Source: Euryodendron excelsum (taxonomy: Eukaryota; Streptophyta; Magnoliopsida; Ericales; Pentaphylacaceae). From it: DNA of 64,000 nucleotides. The DNA lies in NCBI GenBank assembly GCA_033060915.1, contig CM065392.1, forward strand, positions 9,818,501 through 9,882,500, in the 5' to 3' direction. The notes under the pieces are model-generated. The model did not search any database, had not been told where the DNA came from, and saw only the letters and a list, made by a program, of their open reading frames with translations. The translations under genes were made by a program, and so were the position numbers. Positions 34,437 to 47,062 of the stretch are shown one piece after another (positions within the stretch are counted from its first letter, which is position 1; every line of letters begins with the position of its first letter).

Positions 34437-35432
34437 GCCGCTTCTCGCAGCCTGACCTGCTTCTTTTCGGCCTATGGTTACCATGCAAGACATCGTTTGT
34501 AAAGTAAGTTTTGAATTCATATACAGCTAAAAAAGTTGAAGCACAGTTAAAGTGGCTAAAAGTAGGCTGCATATGAAGACTATAGGGATCTTTCAACTTT
34601 AAACTTATATTAAGATTAGAACTACACGTCGTACATGTGAAGGAATTTTGTTCCTTTTGCTTTTGTCTTACCCTGAATGTTTTTTCTCACATATTTTTCT
34701 ATACATGATTGGATGAGGGAAAAAGAGGAACAATGGGGAATGAAATTATTCCTGTTGCTTGGCTGTAAAGAAAAGTGGTTAGTAAAAGAAAAATAAGAAA
34801 GAAATGAGTGAGGGAAACATGTTGTTTCGTTTAACTTTGTAATGAGTGAGCAAAATGCAAGATGTATTGTTCATGCTTATGTTTGTCCTTCTTGGACAAT
34901 GCCAATATGTATTTGGTCCCATCACATATTTGTTGAAAAACATTCATTAATTTCCTTCAAAATTTTTCATTCCAACCAAATAAGAGTATGGAATTTGAAA
35001 CCTCCCATTCCTTTCTTCTCTTTCGTTGCCTTTTCTTTTCTCTTATGCTTCGTTTGAAATCCGAATTTTCAGTGGAAAAAAAAAAATGTGCTGAAAAAGT
35101 AAATAAAAATAAAGAGTATTTTTATTTTGTTCCGGATTCCAAGCGGGGCGTTAATAAATTAAGAATTCAAACGCATGATAAAGTTGTAGAGAAGCCTGTA
35201 ATTTCAAAAAAGAGCAAGCTTTAGTCTACTTAGTGCCATCTTCCCAGAGGGCAAACAAAACTTGAAACGAACGAGATGTAATTGTTCCCCATTTCAGTTT
35301 GGTATTGCATTGGAGCTTCCAAAAAACATAAGACAATTGTTTAATCCATGATCCTTCCTGTGTCCAAACATGGCCTTACATGTGAAATTCGTGGGAGATA
35401 TAAAGTTCATGAAATCTTTTCCATTTTCCCAA
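34437..35432. other. Unassigned intergenic sequence
   Basis: No convincing gene. Two short overlapping ORFs on + (34842-35224) have no recognisable motif. Confidence 0.35.
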
Positions 35433-35619
35433 ATGGCAATATTGATAGTGTGGGCCCACCTGTTCAGCTTTATTCTCTTCAATTAATTTTTGGCAAAAGA
35501 GAGCCGTCTAACTCTTTGTCTTTCGTCTCCAAGAATGCATGGTAGGGTTAAAATGAGTTCCTTCTTATTGCAGCAAGCAGATGGCAATATTGATAGTGTG
35601 GCCCCACCTGTTTAGCTTT
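35433..35619. repeat. Direct repeat pair, about 39 bp, 148 bp apart
   Basis: ATGGCAATATTGATAGTGTG(G)CCCACCTGTT(C/T)AGCTTT occurs at 35433-35471 and 35581-35619. Between them lies about 110 bases of unrelated sequence. It could be the scar of a small insertion or a local duplication. Confidence 0.6.
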
Positions 35620-35837
35620 TGAAAGGATGGTAGCTGTTTCGATTCGGTTATAATAAATTGGTTGCTTGTCCCAAGCCTATAATTTAAGTTAGGAATTGGA
35701 ATGCCCTTTTGAATCTTAATGGACAATTTTTTTTTTTCCACTTCTTCTCACTTTGTTGAATTATTCCATTATGACTTGAAAAGCATAGTGATTACTTACT
35801 AGAACCCAAATATTCAATGACTCCATGATACTGTTTT

Positions 35838-38262
35838 TTTTTTTTTTTTTGAACAGAAAAGAAAATTTATTAATAAATCAGATCAAGATTACAGCTACAG
35901 ATGAAATTCCACAAGCAAGGGCACGACAGAAATTCCACTCTTTCCAGGATAGAGTTTAAGAGAATTCAATAACCAACAATCAAAAGAAAATGATCACAAT
36001 AACATAGAAGACTTAAGGGGCTTAACACCATTAATGTAGTCAAAGAAGCTTTCTGGGCTGAGGACACAAACTCTAAGTTTTACCTGAATCCAACTCAGCG
36101 CTTGCAGTTTAATTGCTTTGACAATGTCTTCTCATGTAGATTCTGTCTGATTAAAGTGTGCATCATTTCTAGCAAGCCATATATTTTGTAAAGTTGCCTG
36201 CAGCAAGCATTCCCAGATAAATTTTTTCCAAATTTCCTTTATCTGAATGTAGCCACTAGTCAAGAAGCTCCATTACAAAACCAGGACATGCCCATTCCAA
36301 TCTCCACCATTTTAAGTTGCTCCTCCAAGTTAGCCATGATTCTCTGCAATGAAGTAATAGGTGATCAGATTTCTCTAGCTTTTGACCATAAAGCACACAC
36401 ATTGCACTCTCATTTTGATTCAAAATCTTCCTTTTTTGCAGAAACATCCTTGTTTTGATTCTCTTTTCGATGGCTAACCAACAGAATAATTGTACTTTTC
36501 AAAGAGCCTGGGACTTCCATATTTTTTCCATCGGAACTTGGTCAAGATAAGTGTCTCCTTCCACTTAAAAGCAAAATGATTTTACTATAAATGCTCCGTC
36601 TTGATGTGGCTTCCATACTATAGAGTCATTTCCATCTACAGTTAGAATCCCATTTCTAGCATGCTCCTTTAGATCATTAAGATAAAAGCTTTCTTCTGAA
36701 TGTGAGATTACAAGAGCCAGAGAGGCCAAATATCTTATTCACCCTTAGAAATGATGGGAGAGTGAGTCACCCTATCTCAATCCTTTAGACATTTAAATTC
36801 CTTAGTTGGAGAACCATTCACAAAAACTGACACCCAAGCAGTGGACAAACATTCTCTAATTAAAATTTACCATTTTTCCCAAATCCCATCATTTCCATCA
36901 TATGAAATAGGAAGTCCAATTGACATAATCAAAAGCTTTTTCAAAATCTAATTTGACAATCACTCCTTTCTTCTTGTTTCTTTTCCACTCATCTATCACT
37001 TCATTTGCAATTAAAACCCCATCAAGTATTTGTCTATCCTTAACATAAGCTGTCTGATTCTTTGATATAATTCCTTCCAAAACATTCCTTAATCTAATGG
37101 AAAGAGTCTTAGACAAAATCTTGTATAAGGAGAAGATCAAGGAAATTGATCTGTAGTTTGCTAGGGATTCAGGGCATTCTATCTTAGGAATTAAAGCAAT
37201 AAAGGAAGAGTTAATACCTCTTGGTGCTTTCCATTTTTATGGAACTCCTCAAAGAACTTCAGAATATCTTCCTTTGCCACAATCCAATACTTTTGCCAGA
37301 AACTGAGCTTAAAGCCATCATATCCTAATGCTTTACTTCCATTACAACTAGCCAAAACATTCCATATTTCTGTTTCTTCGAAGTGTTTCTCAAGTGCTTG
37401 CTTCATTTTAAAACTCATACATTTTATGACATTACCTTCAAGCTTTGGCATGTCAAAGGAGTTGTTTGTGAATCTATTTGCAAAGTAATTAAACACTGGT
37501 TTCTTGATGTGTTGTGGATTGGATACCACATCTCCATTTTCAATCATTTGTCCAATTTCTCCTGAATCCCACTTTCATTGATGCCTGAAAATATTTAGAA
37601 TTTTTGTCCCCATACTGAAGCCATAATATTCTTGATTTCTATCTCAGAGTAGCTTCTTCCTTCAAATAATGTTTCCACAACAATTGCTTAAGCAGTCTTC
37701 TTCTTTGGATAAGGTCCTTTGATGGGCCACTAACCTCAACTTCCACGTCAAGATCATGTAATTGATCAACTTCCAATTTCTTAGATTTTAATTCCCATGA
37801 TTCTACATTAGCTTTTTGCCATTTCTTTATCTCTACTTTTAGAGCCTTGATTTTTCCCACTAATCTATATGATGACCATCCTGTTAACTTGAGTATTTGA
37901 CCACACTTCCTTTACTAATGTATTAAAGGACTTTTTGTTGAGCCAAGCTTCAAATACTTTAAAGGTTTGGGACCCCAGTCTTGCTTTTCATCTGTTAATA
38001 GAGCATGTGAATGGTCTGAAAGCATTCTTTGCAGCCCCCATTGGGACCAACTAAAGTTCCCAAGCCATTCATTGCATAGCAAGAACCTATCTAACCTAGA
38101 CCATACCTCCTCACTTTGTTGGTTTTACCAGGTATAATTCCTTCGAGCTGTAGGAATGGCCTACAACCTTACATCCCTTGAGAAGCTGATGAAGTTCCTC
38201 ACTACTTTTGAAATATGTTTACATGTTGATCTCTCCCCCTTTTTGAGGATCTCATTAAAATC
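35838..38262 (-). mobile_element. Degenerate L1-type LINE, 5' part cut by copia insertion
   Basis: Minus strand, ending in a poly(A) tail (T-run at about 35836-35853 on +). From 38262 downward it reads as the C-terminal part of the endonuclease (DFNEIL at the break, then SRLDRF, SDHSHALL, WGPKPLKFEAWL), the linker IKALKVEIKKWQKAN, the RT start, and a zf-RVT-type C..C....HLLLHC motif at 36256-36447. The copia LTR begins at 38263, immediately inside the endonuclease GDFNEIL motif, so the rest of the LINE should lie on the far side of the copia element. An internal deletion of roughly 1 kb removes the RT catalytic core. Confidence 0.8.
36898..37620 (-). pseudogene. LINE reverse transcriptase, N-terminal part
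   Basis: Reads SKALGYDGFKLSFWQKYW (family: GPDGF..FW), then LYKILSKTLSIRLRNVL, ISKNQTAYVKDRQILDGVLI and LDFEKAFDYVNW, the classic start of plant LINE RTs. Frame changes and stops separate the pieces. After a short SVFVNGSPTKEF-type segment (around 36810) the sequence jumps to the C-terminal zinc-finger region. The YADD-type active site is missing, so it cannot be active. Confidence 0.8.
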
Positions 38263-39219
38263 TGAAAAACCTAGCCTTTGTCTATGTCTTGTCAAAGAGA
38301 CTTATTACTACAATATTTGATCAATGCGTAATGGCTATGAGCAATATTGTACAATACAAGATAGAAGAGGGAACAAACCATTCAACCAATAACACACCAG
38401 CTTTTTGCCGTGAAAACCCTAAATGAAAGAAAAACCATGTGTCCCCTTTGTCGGACAATGATCAAGCACTATAACTTGTAGTTCAAACAGTTGCAAGACT
38501 TTTTACAATCAAAACCTATTAACTATTTGATCTAATTATTGTCTGGATCTTGCTCGTATCCTCGATTCACCATCTTCGTTCTTGATCACCGTTCAGATCC
38601 TCTTAAAATGGATTTCACGCCTTGAACTCGTTTAAGACTTTTGATCTCTTCAATTGAGTTAAAACAGATTATTGCTAAGACTTGTTTTTTCTGAGCTTTT
38701 GGAAAGTGAGAAAATCTTATCTTAAAGAGTTTTAAATGTGGTGGCACAGATCCCCCTTCTCGGAGAGTGTGTTAGTACTTAAATAGCTGTAAAAATCTTG
38801 GTGGTGCGAATCCCGAGATTCTTGATTTCGCGCGTCTCACGAGTGTGAGATCTTGAGAGCTCAATCTCCAAATTTTCCATGTTCACTACTTTGCCATCGA
38901 CGTCCCGCGACATCCCTCGAGGGTCCCCTGAAGTTTTGCCTATTTAGCATGCTTACAATTTTACCATCGACATCCTGTGACATCTCGTATGGTCTTGTCC
39001 TTCATTCAGTACAATGTTTTTGCCATCGAGATCCCTTGAAGTCTGTCGATGTCTCTCGAAGTATGTTTATCTACCCAATATGTATCATACAAGTCTCTCT
39101 TAGCACACGCTTGTATGAACAAGCTTCAAATCCTTTCCAAATGCTTGTGATTGATATATCAATTCACCAGATTACACCAAACTTGACTTGCCACGAAATT
39201 TAGCCAATTAAAACTTACA
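38263..39219 (-). repeat. Copia 3' LTR (957 bp)
   Basis: On + it starts TGAAAAACCTAG and ends AAAACTTACA, so TG...CA. Its first roughly 830 bases match 52242-53089 closely, for example GCTATGAGCAATATT(G/A)TACAAT and TTGCCGTG(A/G)AAACCCTAAATG. The TATA-like TATTTAAGT is at 38777-38785 (minus), preceded by CpG palindrome modules (38830-39060 on +). Confidence 0.85.
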
Positions 39220-39220
39220 A

Positions 39221-39231
39221 TCTCCCCCTTT
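39221..39231 (-). other. Copia polypurine tract
   Basis: Minus strand AAAGGGGGAGA directly before the 3' LTR start TTGTAAGTTTT. Confidence 0.75.
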
Positions 39232-39566
39232 GGCAATTTCATGACCAAAAACCCTATGCTACAAGACGCATTACAATGAAAGAAATAAAATGACAATAAA
39301 ACCCCAATCACAAGCACATAAATTGCTTTTACTACACAACAACAAGTAATATCCCTACACGTTAAACACTAGCAAGCAACAACCCATCAAGTACAAGAGT
39401 TATAGCATAAATAAACATAAATAAGCAGGCATAGTGTGTCCCCCTTTTGGGAACAGATTGACAAATGGAGCACGGGAGACAAACCATGCTAAAAGCTAAA
39501 CCATGCCAAATGGAGCATGCAAAGATAGATATATATATATGGAAACAGATGTCCAAAATCCATACA

Positions 39567-40913
39567 CTAATGCCTCAACCAGCAAAAAGAGGCAGCTAAC
39601 AAGTCAAGACCATCAAAAAAAAAAGAAGAAGCAAGAAACAAACTATCCACAAGTCCAACAAAAACAATAAAAATCCACAAGGCAACTATCCACAACTTAA
39701 ACTGATAACGACGGCGAATGCTATGAATTAAGTCATTCATGTCGTTGATAAACTCAACATGCACATTTGAGAGAGTGGTTAGGGTGTTACGAACGCATAC
39801 AATGTCTCGCTCTAAATGCTCTACAATTAGATTGAAGCACGTATGAATAAGTCCAATGCGCTCCATCAAATCAGTATGAATAGTGGTCAACTAGCTGTGG
39901 CAGAGTTAGGAGCTAAAGCAGAGGGTCCCGAAAGAGCAAGAGCACTAGGGGTATCAAAGGGCATAGACGGATCAGTGGGATCAATTGGAGCAACCTCATC
40001 ATCTGAAATATCCACAACAGGGTGTGCTAACTCTAAAGGAGGAGGAGCTATGCCTAGATGTGCATTACTCATCTTGAGGGTGTGACGAGATATAGGTTTA
40101 CCAACAGGAATCCAAATCTCATGGGGGCATGCCCACCATCTTATAAAGAGTCAGAAAAGTCGAGATCATGAGCCCGAAGGGTAGGTAGACTCAACAAGAG
40201 TTATTAACCAAAGTCTCAAAGATGAGATTGAACATAAGGCAACCCACATCCATAGACATGTCTGTGGCAATAGCATGCATGAGCTGTGCATGGTACTCAT
40301 CAATCTCGCTCACATGAGCGGTACACAAAAAAAGATCACACACTAAATGATTAAGGACTCTAAAAATGTCTGTCAAGCCTTTCTATTTCAAGAGACTCAA
40401 AGGACCAGGGGGCTAGTCACCTCCAACAGTTAACAAGAAGTGAGCCAGAGAATTCAAGGAGAGACCAGTCCGAGTAGGAAGATATGGAAACTCAGGAATA
40501 AGGGGACGATTTATGTTGTGAAAGGTGCAAATGTCACAGATAGAGAACTCAAGAGACACCCCATAAACATAGGACTTCAAAGTCCTAGCATCCTTGTCAG
40601 AGGCACGAATATTAACATAAAACTCCCTTACTTATTCTTGGCAAGCAAACCCAGAACAGATAGTGAGTTTAGACCAACCCCATTTAGAAAAATAGGAAAA
40701 AATAAAAGTCTCATTGAATTAATCAAGAATGATCCTATGAGACACAAAGACAAGTCTAGAATGAAAAGACCTATTGAACCGAGCCTCGGCATCAGTGTCA
40801 AGTCTAAACCTAAAAACCTCAGGAGGAGGGGAATCTGCCCTTTGCCTAGAACTCGAAGCACCAAATAAAGAATATCTACCTGGAGTGTGAGAACTAGGGT
40901 GCTTACTGGGCAT
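39567..40913 (-). pseudogene. Env-like accessory ORF of the copia element
   Basis: Starts with MPSKHPSSHTPGRYSLFG at 40913 and runs to a stop at 39567 with several stops and frame changes. Visible in order: VREFYVNI and a VYGVSLEFS-type strand (about 40640-40560), a helical stretch with CTAHVSEIDEYHAQLMHAI (about 40330-40270), LPFGLMIS (about 40180), an acidic Pro-rich linker (40072-39887), then a coiled-coil-like segment and a membrane segment LWIVALWIFIVFVGLVDSLF near the C terminus. The position after RNase H and the C-terminal membrane helix fit the SIRE env-like ORF. The first part looks like the PF20167-type domain also seen in the gypsy elements here. No entry function should be inferred. 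Confidence 0.6.
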
Positions 40914-42265
40914 GCCAGTGGCCTGCCGTTTGCTCAGTGATCCAAAGGTACGGTAAGATGGTGGGGTATCAGGCCCCTTCCATTTTCATGGGGTAGGAAT
41001 CATGATGCAAGAAGAAGCACGAACACAAGACAACACAAAAGCAAACACACCAGTCCAATAGTGACTGGTCCAAAGCAAGCTAAGGTGGAAAAAAAAACAC
41101 AACGACTCACTAGACAACACACATGCTGGTCCAAGAATACAAAGGCCACTAACCTAGGGCAAGCAAGCCCACCAACAGTAAGCTAGCACCCCACCGAAGG
41201 GCACCCAACTGCCAATCAACACAAAAAAAACCCTTAGGCCTGAAAAGCCCTAAAACAGGAAACCCTAGGGTTAAACAGACGAAACAAATATGCCGATAAA
41301 AGAAGAGGAAAAGGACTAGGTGATTACTAGGGGACAAGCCCAAAAAGACAACAACGAAGAGAAGCCATGAGATCACTAGATCGAAGAGAGAGAGAGGCGA
41401 CCAAGAAATTGCTAGACGTCGAGGGCTCGAGGAAGATAACATGACCTAGAAAAAAACAAAACCAAATACAGTAAAATAAATAAAAAACCGATAGGGTTTA
41501 AATAGGGCCCGATAAGTTGACTTTGCAACCTCGAGAACCCGCGAGATCCAGTGACATATGTCACTGGATATCGCAGACTCGAGATCCCGTAAAGTCTCTT
41601 GTTTCACAAAGAACCACCAAGGGCAAGCAAAAAGGACAAAGCTTGCACAAGACACGCATCAACTCATATTTAAAGATCAACCAATGAAATTTAGGAAGCC
41701 TTAAGCGTGAATAAACCAACATCAAGTACGTTCAACGATGACATAAAAGTAATTCAATAGACGAAATGATGATTTGTATCATACTAACAACAATGATAAT
41801 GAGATGCAAGTTTGGCAATTAGATCAATGAGAATATGGACCCTAGTACAAGATCAAGGCATAGCTCATCATGGAAACCTCCACTTAGACAAGTATGAGAT
41901 AGAAGTCAAACCCCATGTCATCCTAATCTTAATTTTTAAATATTCTACTTTAATTCAAGACTGACTCTTCTATTTACCTTTTGAAGTTTCAACCTTATCT
42001 CTCCAAATTTGAATCAAGAAATAAGCACAGAGATGGTTGCTTTCACACACATGAGCAGGTAGCTATCTCATCTTGTCGCATAACAAGGGTAGTTTCTCAT
42101 ATACTCAATGACAATCCTTTCCACCCAACACATTTATTTTGCAAGAGAGTGTATACATGTGAACAAGGTCAATTTAGTCATTGCATGTACAAGAGAAGTC
42201 ATCCATGATGAGAGCTAAAAAAAGATCATATATTTCAGATTCCATATTCTAAAAGATATCAAGAG
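40914..42265 (-). mobile_element. Copia spacer between RNase H and env-like ORF
   Basis: No conserved coding domain; two ORFs (41149-41442 and 41446-41655, minus) have no recognisable match. It contains a 34-bp near-perfect palindrome at 41541-41574. Confidence 0.5.
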
Positions 42266-42270
42266 GTGAG
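42266..42270. other. Target-site duplication, left (GTGAG)
   Basis: GTGAG directly before TGTAAGCACC; repeated at 47063-47067 directly after ...GAGCGCGACT. Confidence 0.75.
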
Positions 42271-45200
42271 TGTAAGCACCCCATTTTTGGTCGCTCAGCA
42301 ATCTCTAGTCTGTCTAGACTTGTGTTCAAGTTAATATGGACATATTCTGAGTCAACTAAAATTTTCAAGTCTAATCTAGTCAATTCATTGCTTCGTGGGC
42401 CCACAGGGCCCAAATAGAGGCAAAATAACCGAAATGCCCTGGGGGGCATTGTCCGGTCCAATTCCAATAGGCACGACTTTCCGAATATGGTAAGTCCCCT
42501 TTCCAATTCCAATAGGCACGTCTTTTCGAAGGCGGTAAGTCCCCTTTCCAAATTCCAAGTCCAATTCCAATTCCAATTCTAATTCCAATTAAATCTGGCA
42601 CACCTTTCGAGAAAGCTGATTCCTCAAGGTGGTAAGACCCTCTAATCTGGCACGTTTTCGAGTGAAATCTTTGGAACGGTAAGTCCCTTCAAACCCGTCA
42701 ACCGGGACGAGACCCCAAGTCCCCTAGATGGTAGAACGGTCCACCTTTGGCGCTTGCTAGCCCGCCAATGCAAAAATGTCTATTTTGGCACGCCGTTTGA
42801 GAAAGTTGATTCCTCAGGCACTAAGTCTATTTAGCAACTTCCTGATATCAGGCAATTTTGGGAATGATCGCGAACCGTTAGAGTAGCAGAAGTACTCATA
42901 AACATCGCAACCATCAGATTAGCGAAAGTACTCGTAAACAGGTTGATATAGGGAATTGCCAACAAACCCCTGTATCATAGGACCGCCGTCAAAGTGGCGG
43001 AAACACTCAAAACCCAGGTCAACACCGGTGCCTGCTAGCCTATTTCGGTGAAAAATGACCAAATTGCCCCTAGGGCCATTTCCGACATGTTTCACGAGAA
43101 AAAATCTAAGTCCTCAGAATGATAAGTCCAACTTTCGAAGATTGTCTTAAAAGCAATCTGGCATGATTAGGTGCCTTCTAGTCTGTTTCGGGCCAATTCC
43201 GAGACTTTCTGGTCAAGATGACAATTTTGCCCCTAGGCATCCGAACGCCTTGGGGACCACACTGGCTTTGGGTATCAAACCGGTAACCGCTCGAGAATAC
43301 TTCTCATAGTATTCTCAATCTTCCATTATCTCTCCGGATCATTCTGAGTCAATTCCGGCAAACCCGGTGCAAATTGACCATTTTGCCCCTAGTGGGCCGG
43401 TCGCCTTTTCCGACCACATTGGTTCTGGGTATCAAACCGGTAGCCTTTGGGAACATTCTAAATAATATTTTTAAATTTTGAGTCTTCTTCCGAGACATTC
43501 TGAGTCTGACCCAGCAGCTCTCCGGCCCGATTGACCGTTTTGCCCATAATGGCCCGGTCAACCCTTCCAACACATCCTGTCCTCATTTTTTAAATCAAAT
43601 ACCTCTAGGACTCTATTCTAAGGGTTCTTGTTCCTTTTCGGCCTTTTGGGTCATTCCTGGCCCTTTCAAATCATTCCCAGACTTTCTGGAGTCACTCCTA
43701 GTAAAGCCAAGCTAAAAATTGCATGGTAGTCACTAGTACAAGCGCCCAAATCTTCTGAAGACACGTTGCTTGCTGACTTTAAAACTTTCCTAAGTGGCTG
43801 GCACCACTAGTAGTGGCGCCAAGCCAAAATTTGGCCTCCTAGTGGCGTTAGAAGGTTTTTTGGCCTAGCTCCACTACAACAGGCGCCAAGTCATTCTTCT
43901 CTCTATAAATACAAAGCCTCCTCCAGCTTGAAAGGGGTCCGCAAATTCAGTCTAAAAACCCTACTTTTCAATACACAGAGTTCGTAGCCTCCCAAAACCC
44001 TAGTCTCCTTTAGGATCTCTAAACCCTAGCCTCCATACACAAACCCTAGCCTCCTATACACTCATACACTCATACACACTCTCATACATTTATACACTAG
44101 CTTCAAAGCCTCCATTAAAGACTTGGATTGCTGTAACTATGAAGCTCTCGAAGATCAAGATGAAGATTGAAGCGAAGACCGAAGCAAAGCAAGAAAAGCA
44201 AAGCGCGCAAAGTAAAGCAAAATAAACAAGACACAATGTAGGCTTCCTCTTTAAGTTTACGCATTTCCCCCCTCTCTTCTCTCTCCTAACCCACTTTAGT
44301 TTTCTTCTATTTTAATCTCCCATCTTCTTCCCCCACTTTCATACATGCTTGAAACAAGGGATTTCTCGGTCCATGTGTAGGATTAGGCTATTAGAGGGTC
44401 ACTGTGTCGAAGGCTTTCTTTTAGTCTAACCAGAGACCACGTGGGTTCGGCCCCCTTGCTTATATGGTGAAGCCTTAACCTTGTATGTTCACGATCCCAA
44501 CTTGCATTGTGCATATCATGATCTTGCATTTTTCTAAAATTCGTTTTCAAACTCGTTTCAAAACTTACATTAACATCGTTTTCAAACTTGCATCAAAATC
44601 TTCTTTTTCAAAACTTGTTTTCAAAATCACAATCCTATAGTGATTCTAGCCTTTTCATGGTTAGGGTTGCTTTAGAAAAGTGTTAAATTTAAAGTGACCA
44701 ATATGGTCCATATTTTCAAAAACATTGTTGTTTTCAAAACCAATATCTTAAAGTGGTTCTAACCTTCTTATGGTTAGAATCGCTTTAGGAAAGTGAGATA
44801 TTTTACATACTTTCTAAAAAATCTCTTCTAAAAAAATCTTCTCCTAAAAATCTCTTTTCCAACATGCTTTCCATAAACTCTCTTTAAATTCCTTTCCAAA
44901 ATTGTTTTCAAAAACTCTCTCCAAAAATCTATTTTTCAAAACTTCTTTTTAAACTCCTTTCCAAAAAGCTCTCTTAAAAATCCGCTTCCTAAATATCTTT
45001 CTAACAATCTCCTTCCAAAAATCCCCTTTCAGAAACTCTCTCTTTTCAAATTTCTTTCTAAAAACTCCTCTCCAGGATTTCCTTCTAAAAATCTCCCTTT
45101 CTAAAAACTCAGTTTCGAAAAATCTCTTTTCTTAAAGTCCAAGTTAAGCCCTAGAGCCAACGATTAGGAAATCCTAATTTTCCTTCCCAAACACATGATT

Positions 45201-47062
45201 TTCAATCTTGCCTCAAAATCTAGGTTTCCAAAACCTCTTATTTTCCACATTAAAACTATATATATTTTCAAAACCTCTTTTCTACGTCAAAACTATGGTC
45301 TTCCAAATCTAGGGTTTCTAAAACTTCACCTTTCAAATCCTTTCCAAATCTAATCTCCCCTTTAGGAAACCAAATCCAATTTTCCCTTTAGGAAACCAAA
45401 TCCAATTTTCTCTTTTGGAAACCAAATCCAATCTTGCCATTTAGTAAACTAGATCCTATCATCTGTTTTTGGAAACAAAATCAAAACACTTCTTCTTAGG
45501 AATAAACTTCAAATCTTTCCTAATCCAAATCCTTTCTGATCTCGTACTTTCCTAAATCATAAGTTTCCTAAACCTAAACTTTTAAATCTTTCCTTAAACT
45601 TTAAGCTTCCAAACCTTTCCTAATTCAACCCTTTCCTAGTTCCATCCCTTTCCAAATCTTAACTTTCCAAATATAAATCTTCAAATCTTTTTTAAACTTC
45701 AAATCTTTCTAAATCTAAAACTTTTTAAACTCAAAACTTTTCTTACTTTCAAAACTTTCCCATTTCAAAACATTCTAAATTCAAACTTTCCAATTTCAAA
45801 ACTTTCTTAAAATGAAACCTTTCTTATTTCAAAACCTCTCCTATTTCAAAACTTTCCTAATTCAAAACCTTCCTAAAATGATACCTTCCTAAAATGACAC
45901 TTTCCTAAAATGAAACTTTCCTAATTCGAACCCTTCCTAAATCCAACCTTCCCTAAGCTTCCAAGTCCAATATTCAAGTCAAATCTTTTCTCAGATATTT
46001 TCTAAGTCAAGTCTTTCTTAATCTCAAGTCCTTTCTAAATCCTATCTTTCCTAAGTCTAGGATTCCCAAATCTCAATCTTTCCAAAACAAGTCCAAATCT
46101 TTCCTCTAAGTTCTATCTTTCCAAATCTAATCCTTTCAATTCCAAATTCCAATTTCCAATCATTTATTCTAAATTCAAATCAAATTTAAATTCTAATTTA
46201 AAATCTCTTTTTCCAATCAAACCTTCTATTTTTTATCGGACTCTTGTCCGAATTACGAGTAACTTGATTCCTCCAAAGGGATACGTAGGCAACCCTTATG
46301 GGTGCGGTCACAATATTTTTCAAGCTTCTATTTCCACAACTTTTTCCAACCTCCAAATTCCATAATCTGTTTTCAAGTTTTCAATTCCAAAAATCTACTT
46401 CCAAATCTCTATTTCCAATTTCTAAAACTTTCTAATTTCAAATCTATCTTTTCAAATTTCTTTTTTTAAATCAAATCAATTTCTTTCCAAATCTATTTTC
46501 CAACTTTCTTTTCCTGCACTTGCATATCATGCATCATGTCTTTTTAAACATTCTTTTTCTAAAGTGGATAGGATTGAACATTTGTTAGTTGAAGATTCTT
46601 ATAGGTGAATCTAGGGTGAATAGACATGTAGGTACTGCAAGGGCGGAGTAGGGTGATGGTTTAGTGCGTCTTCCCTATACGTAACCAACCTCCAAACCTA
46701 GGATCACTATTTTCAAAGACCAAAATGGAGTTTATTTTCAAAAAAGGGCTTACATGTTTCCTGAAGGTTACCAAACAACCTGTTTTCTTAAAAATCCTCT
46801 CTTAAGGTAGTATTTTCAAAATCATTTTCTAAAAACCCTAAGTGTGGTCCTCGGATTGTGCTTAGTTTTTAAGTGACCTAACTCACCTTAAATAAGTTAG
46901 GTGGTGACTCTAAATGTTTTCTAAAAGCCCTTTATCCAAATCAATTTTCAATTCAACCCTAGTCGCACTCATTCTTCTAGGAGGATGAGTTCTAAAGAGA
47001 GAGTACAGTATTTTTCCTACTTATGTGTGTATTCCTCGAGTGCGAAAAATCTGAGCGCGACT
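42271..47062 (+). mobile_element. Complete giant Ogre/Tat-like solo LTR (4792 bp)
   Basis: The reference copy of the family in this window: starts TGTAAGCACCCCATTTTTGG, ends AAATCTGAGCGCGACT, flanked by GTGAG on both sides. Landmarks: reduced minisatellite 42465-42665, 157-bp-type repeats 43190-43570, GGCGCC/GGCACC segment 43795-43890, TATA 43904-43912, splice-like and leader region to about 44500, G-poor tract 44800-46230, conserved block 46249-46310, GTTAGGTGGTGACTC at about 46903. No ORF of significance. No Ogre internal region is attached, so it is a solo LTR or an LTR-only element. It lies inside the copia element. Confidence 0.85.
43904..43912 (+). promoter_or_regulatory. TATA box of giant solo LTR
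   Basis: TATAAATAC in context CTTCTCTCTATAAATACAAA, about 1.63 kb into the LTR. Conserved in A1, A2 and A3. It implies a U3 of about 1.6 kb and a transcribed R-U5 of about 3.1 kb. Confidence 0.6.

Noticed and set aside
40440..40868. 142-residue plus-strand ORF rich in Lys/Arg
   Set aside because: Antisense to the env-like ORF of the copia element; no motif of its own.
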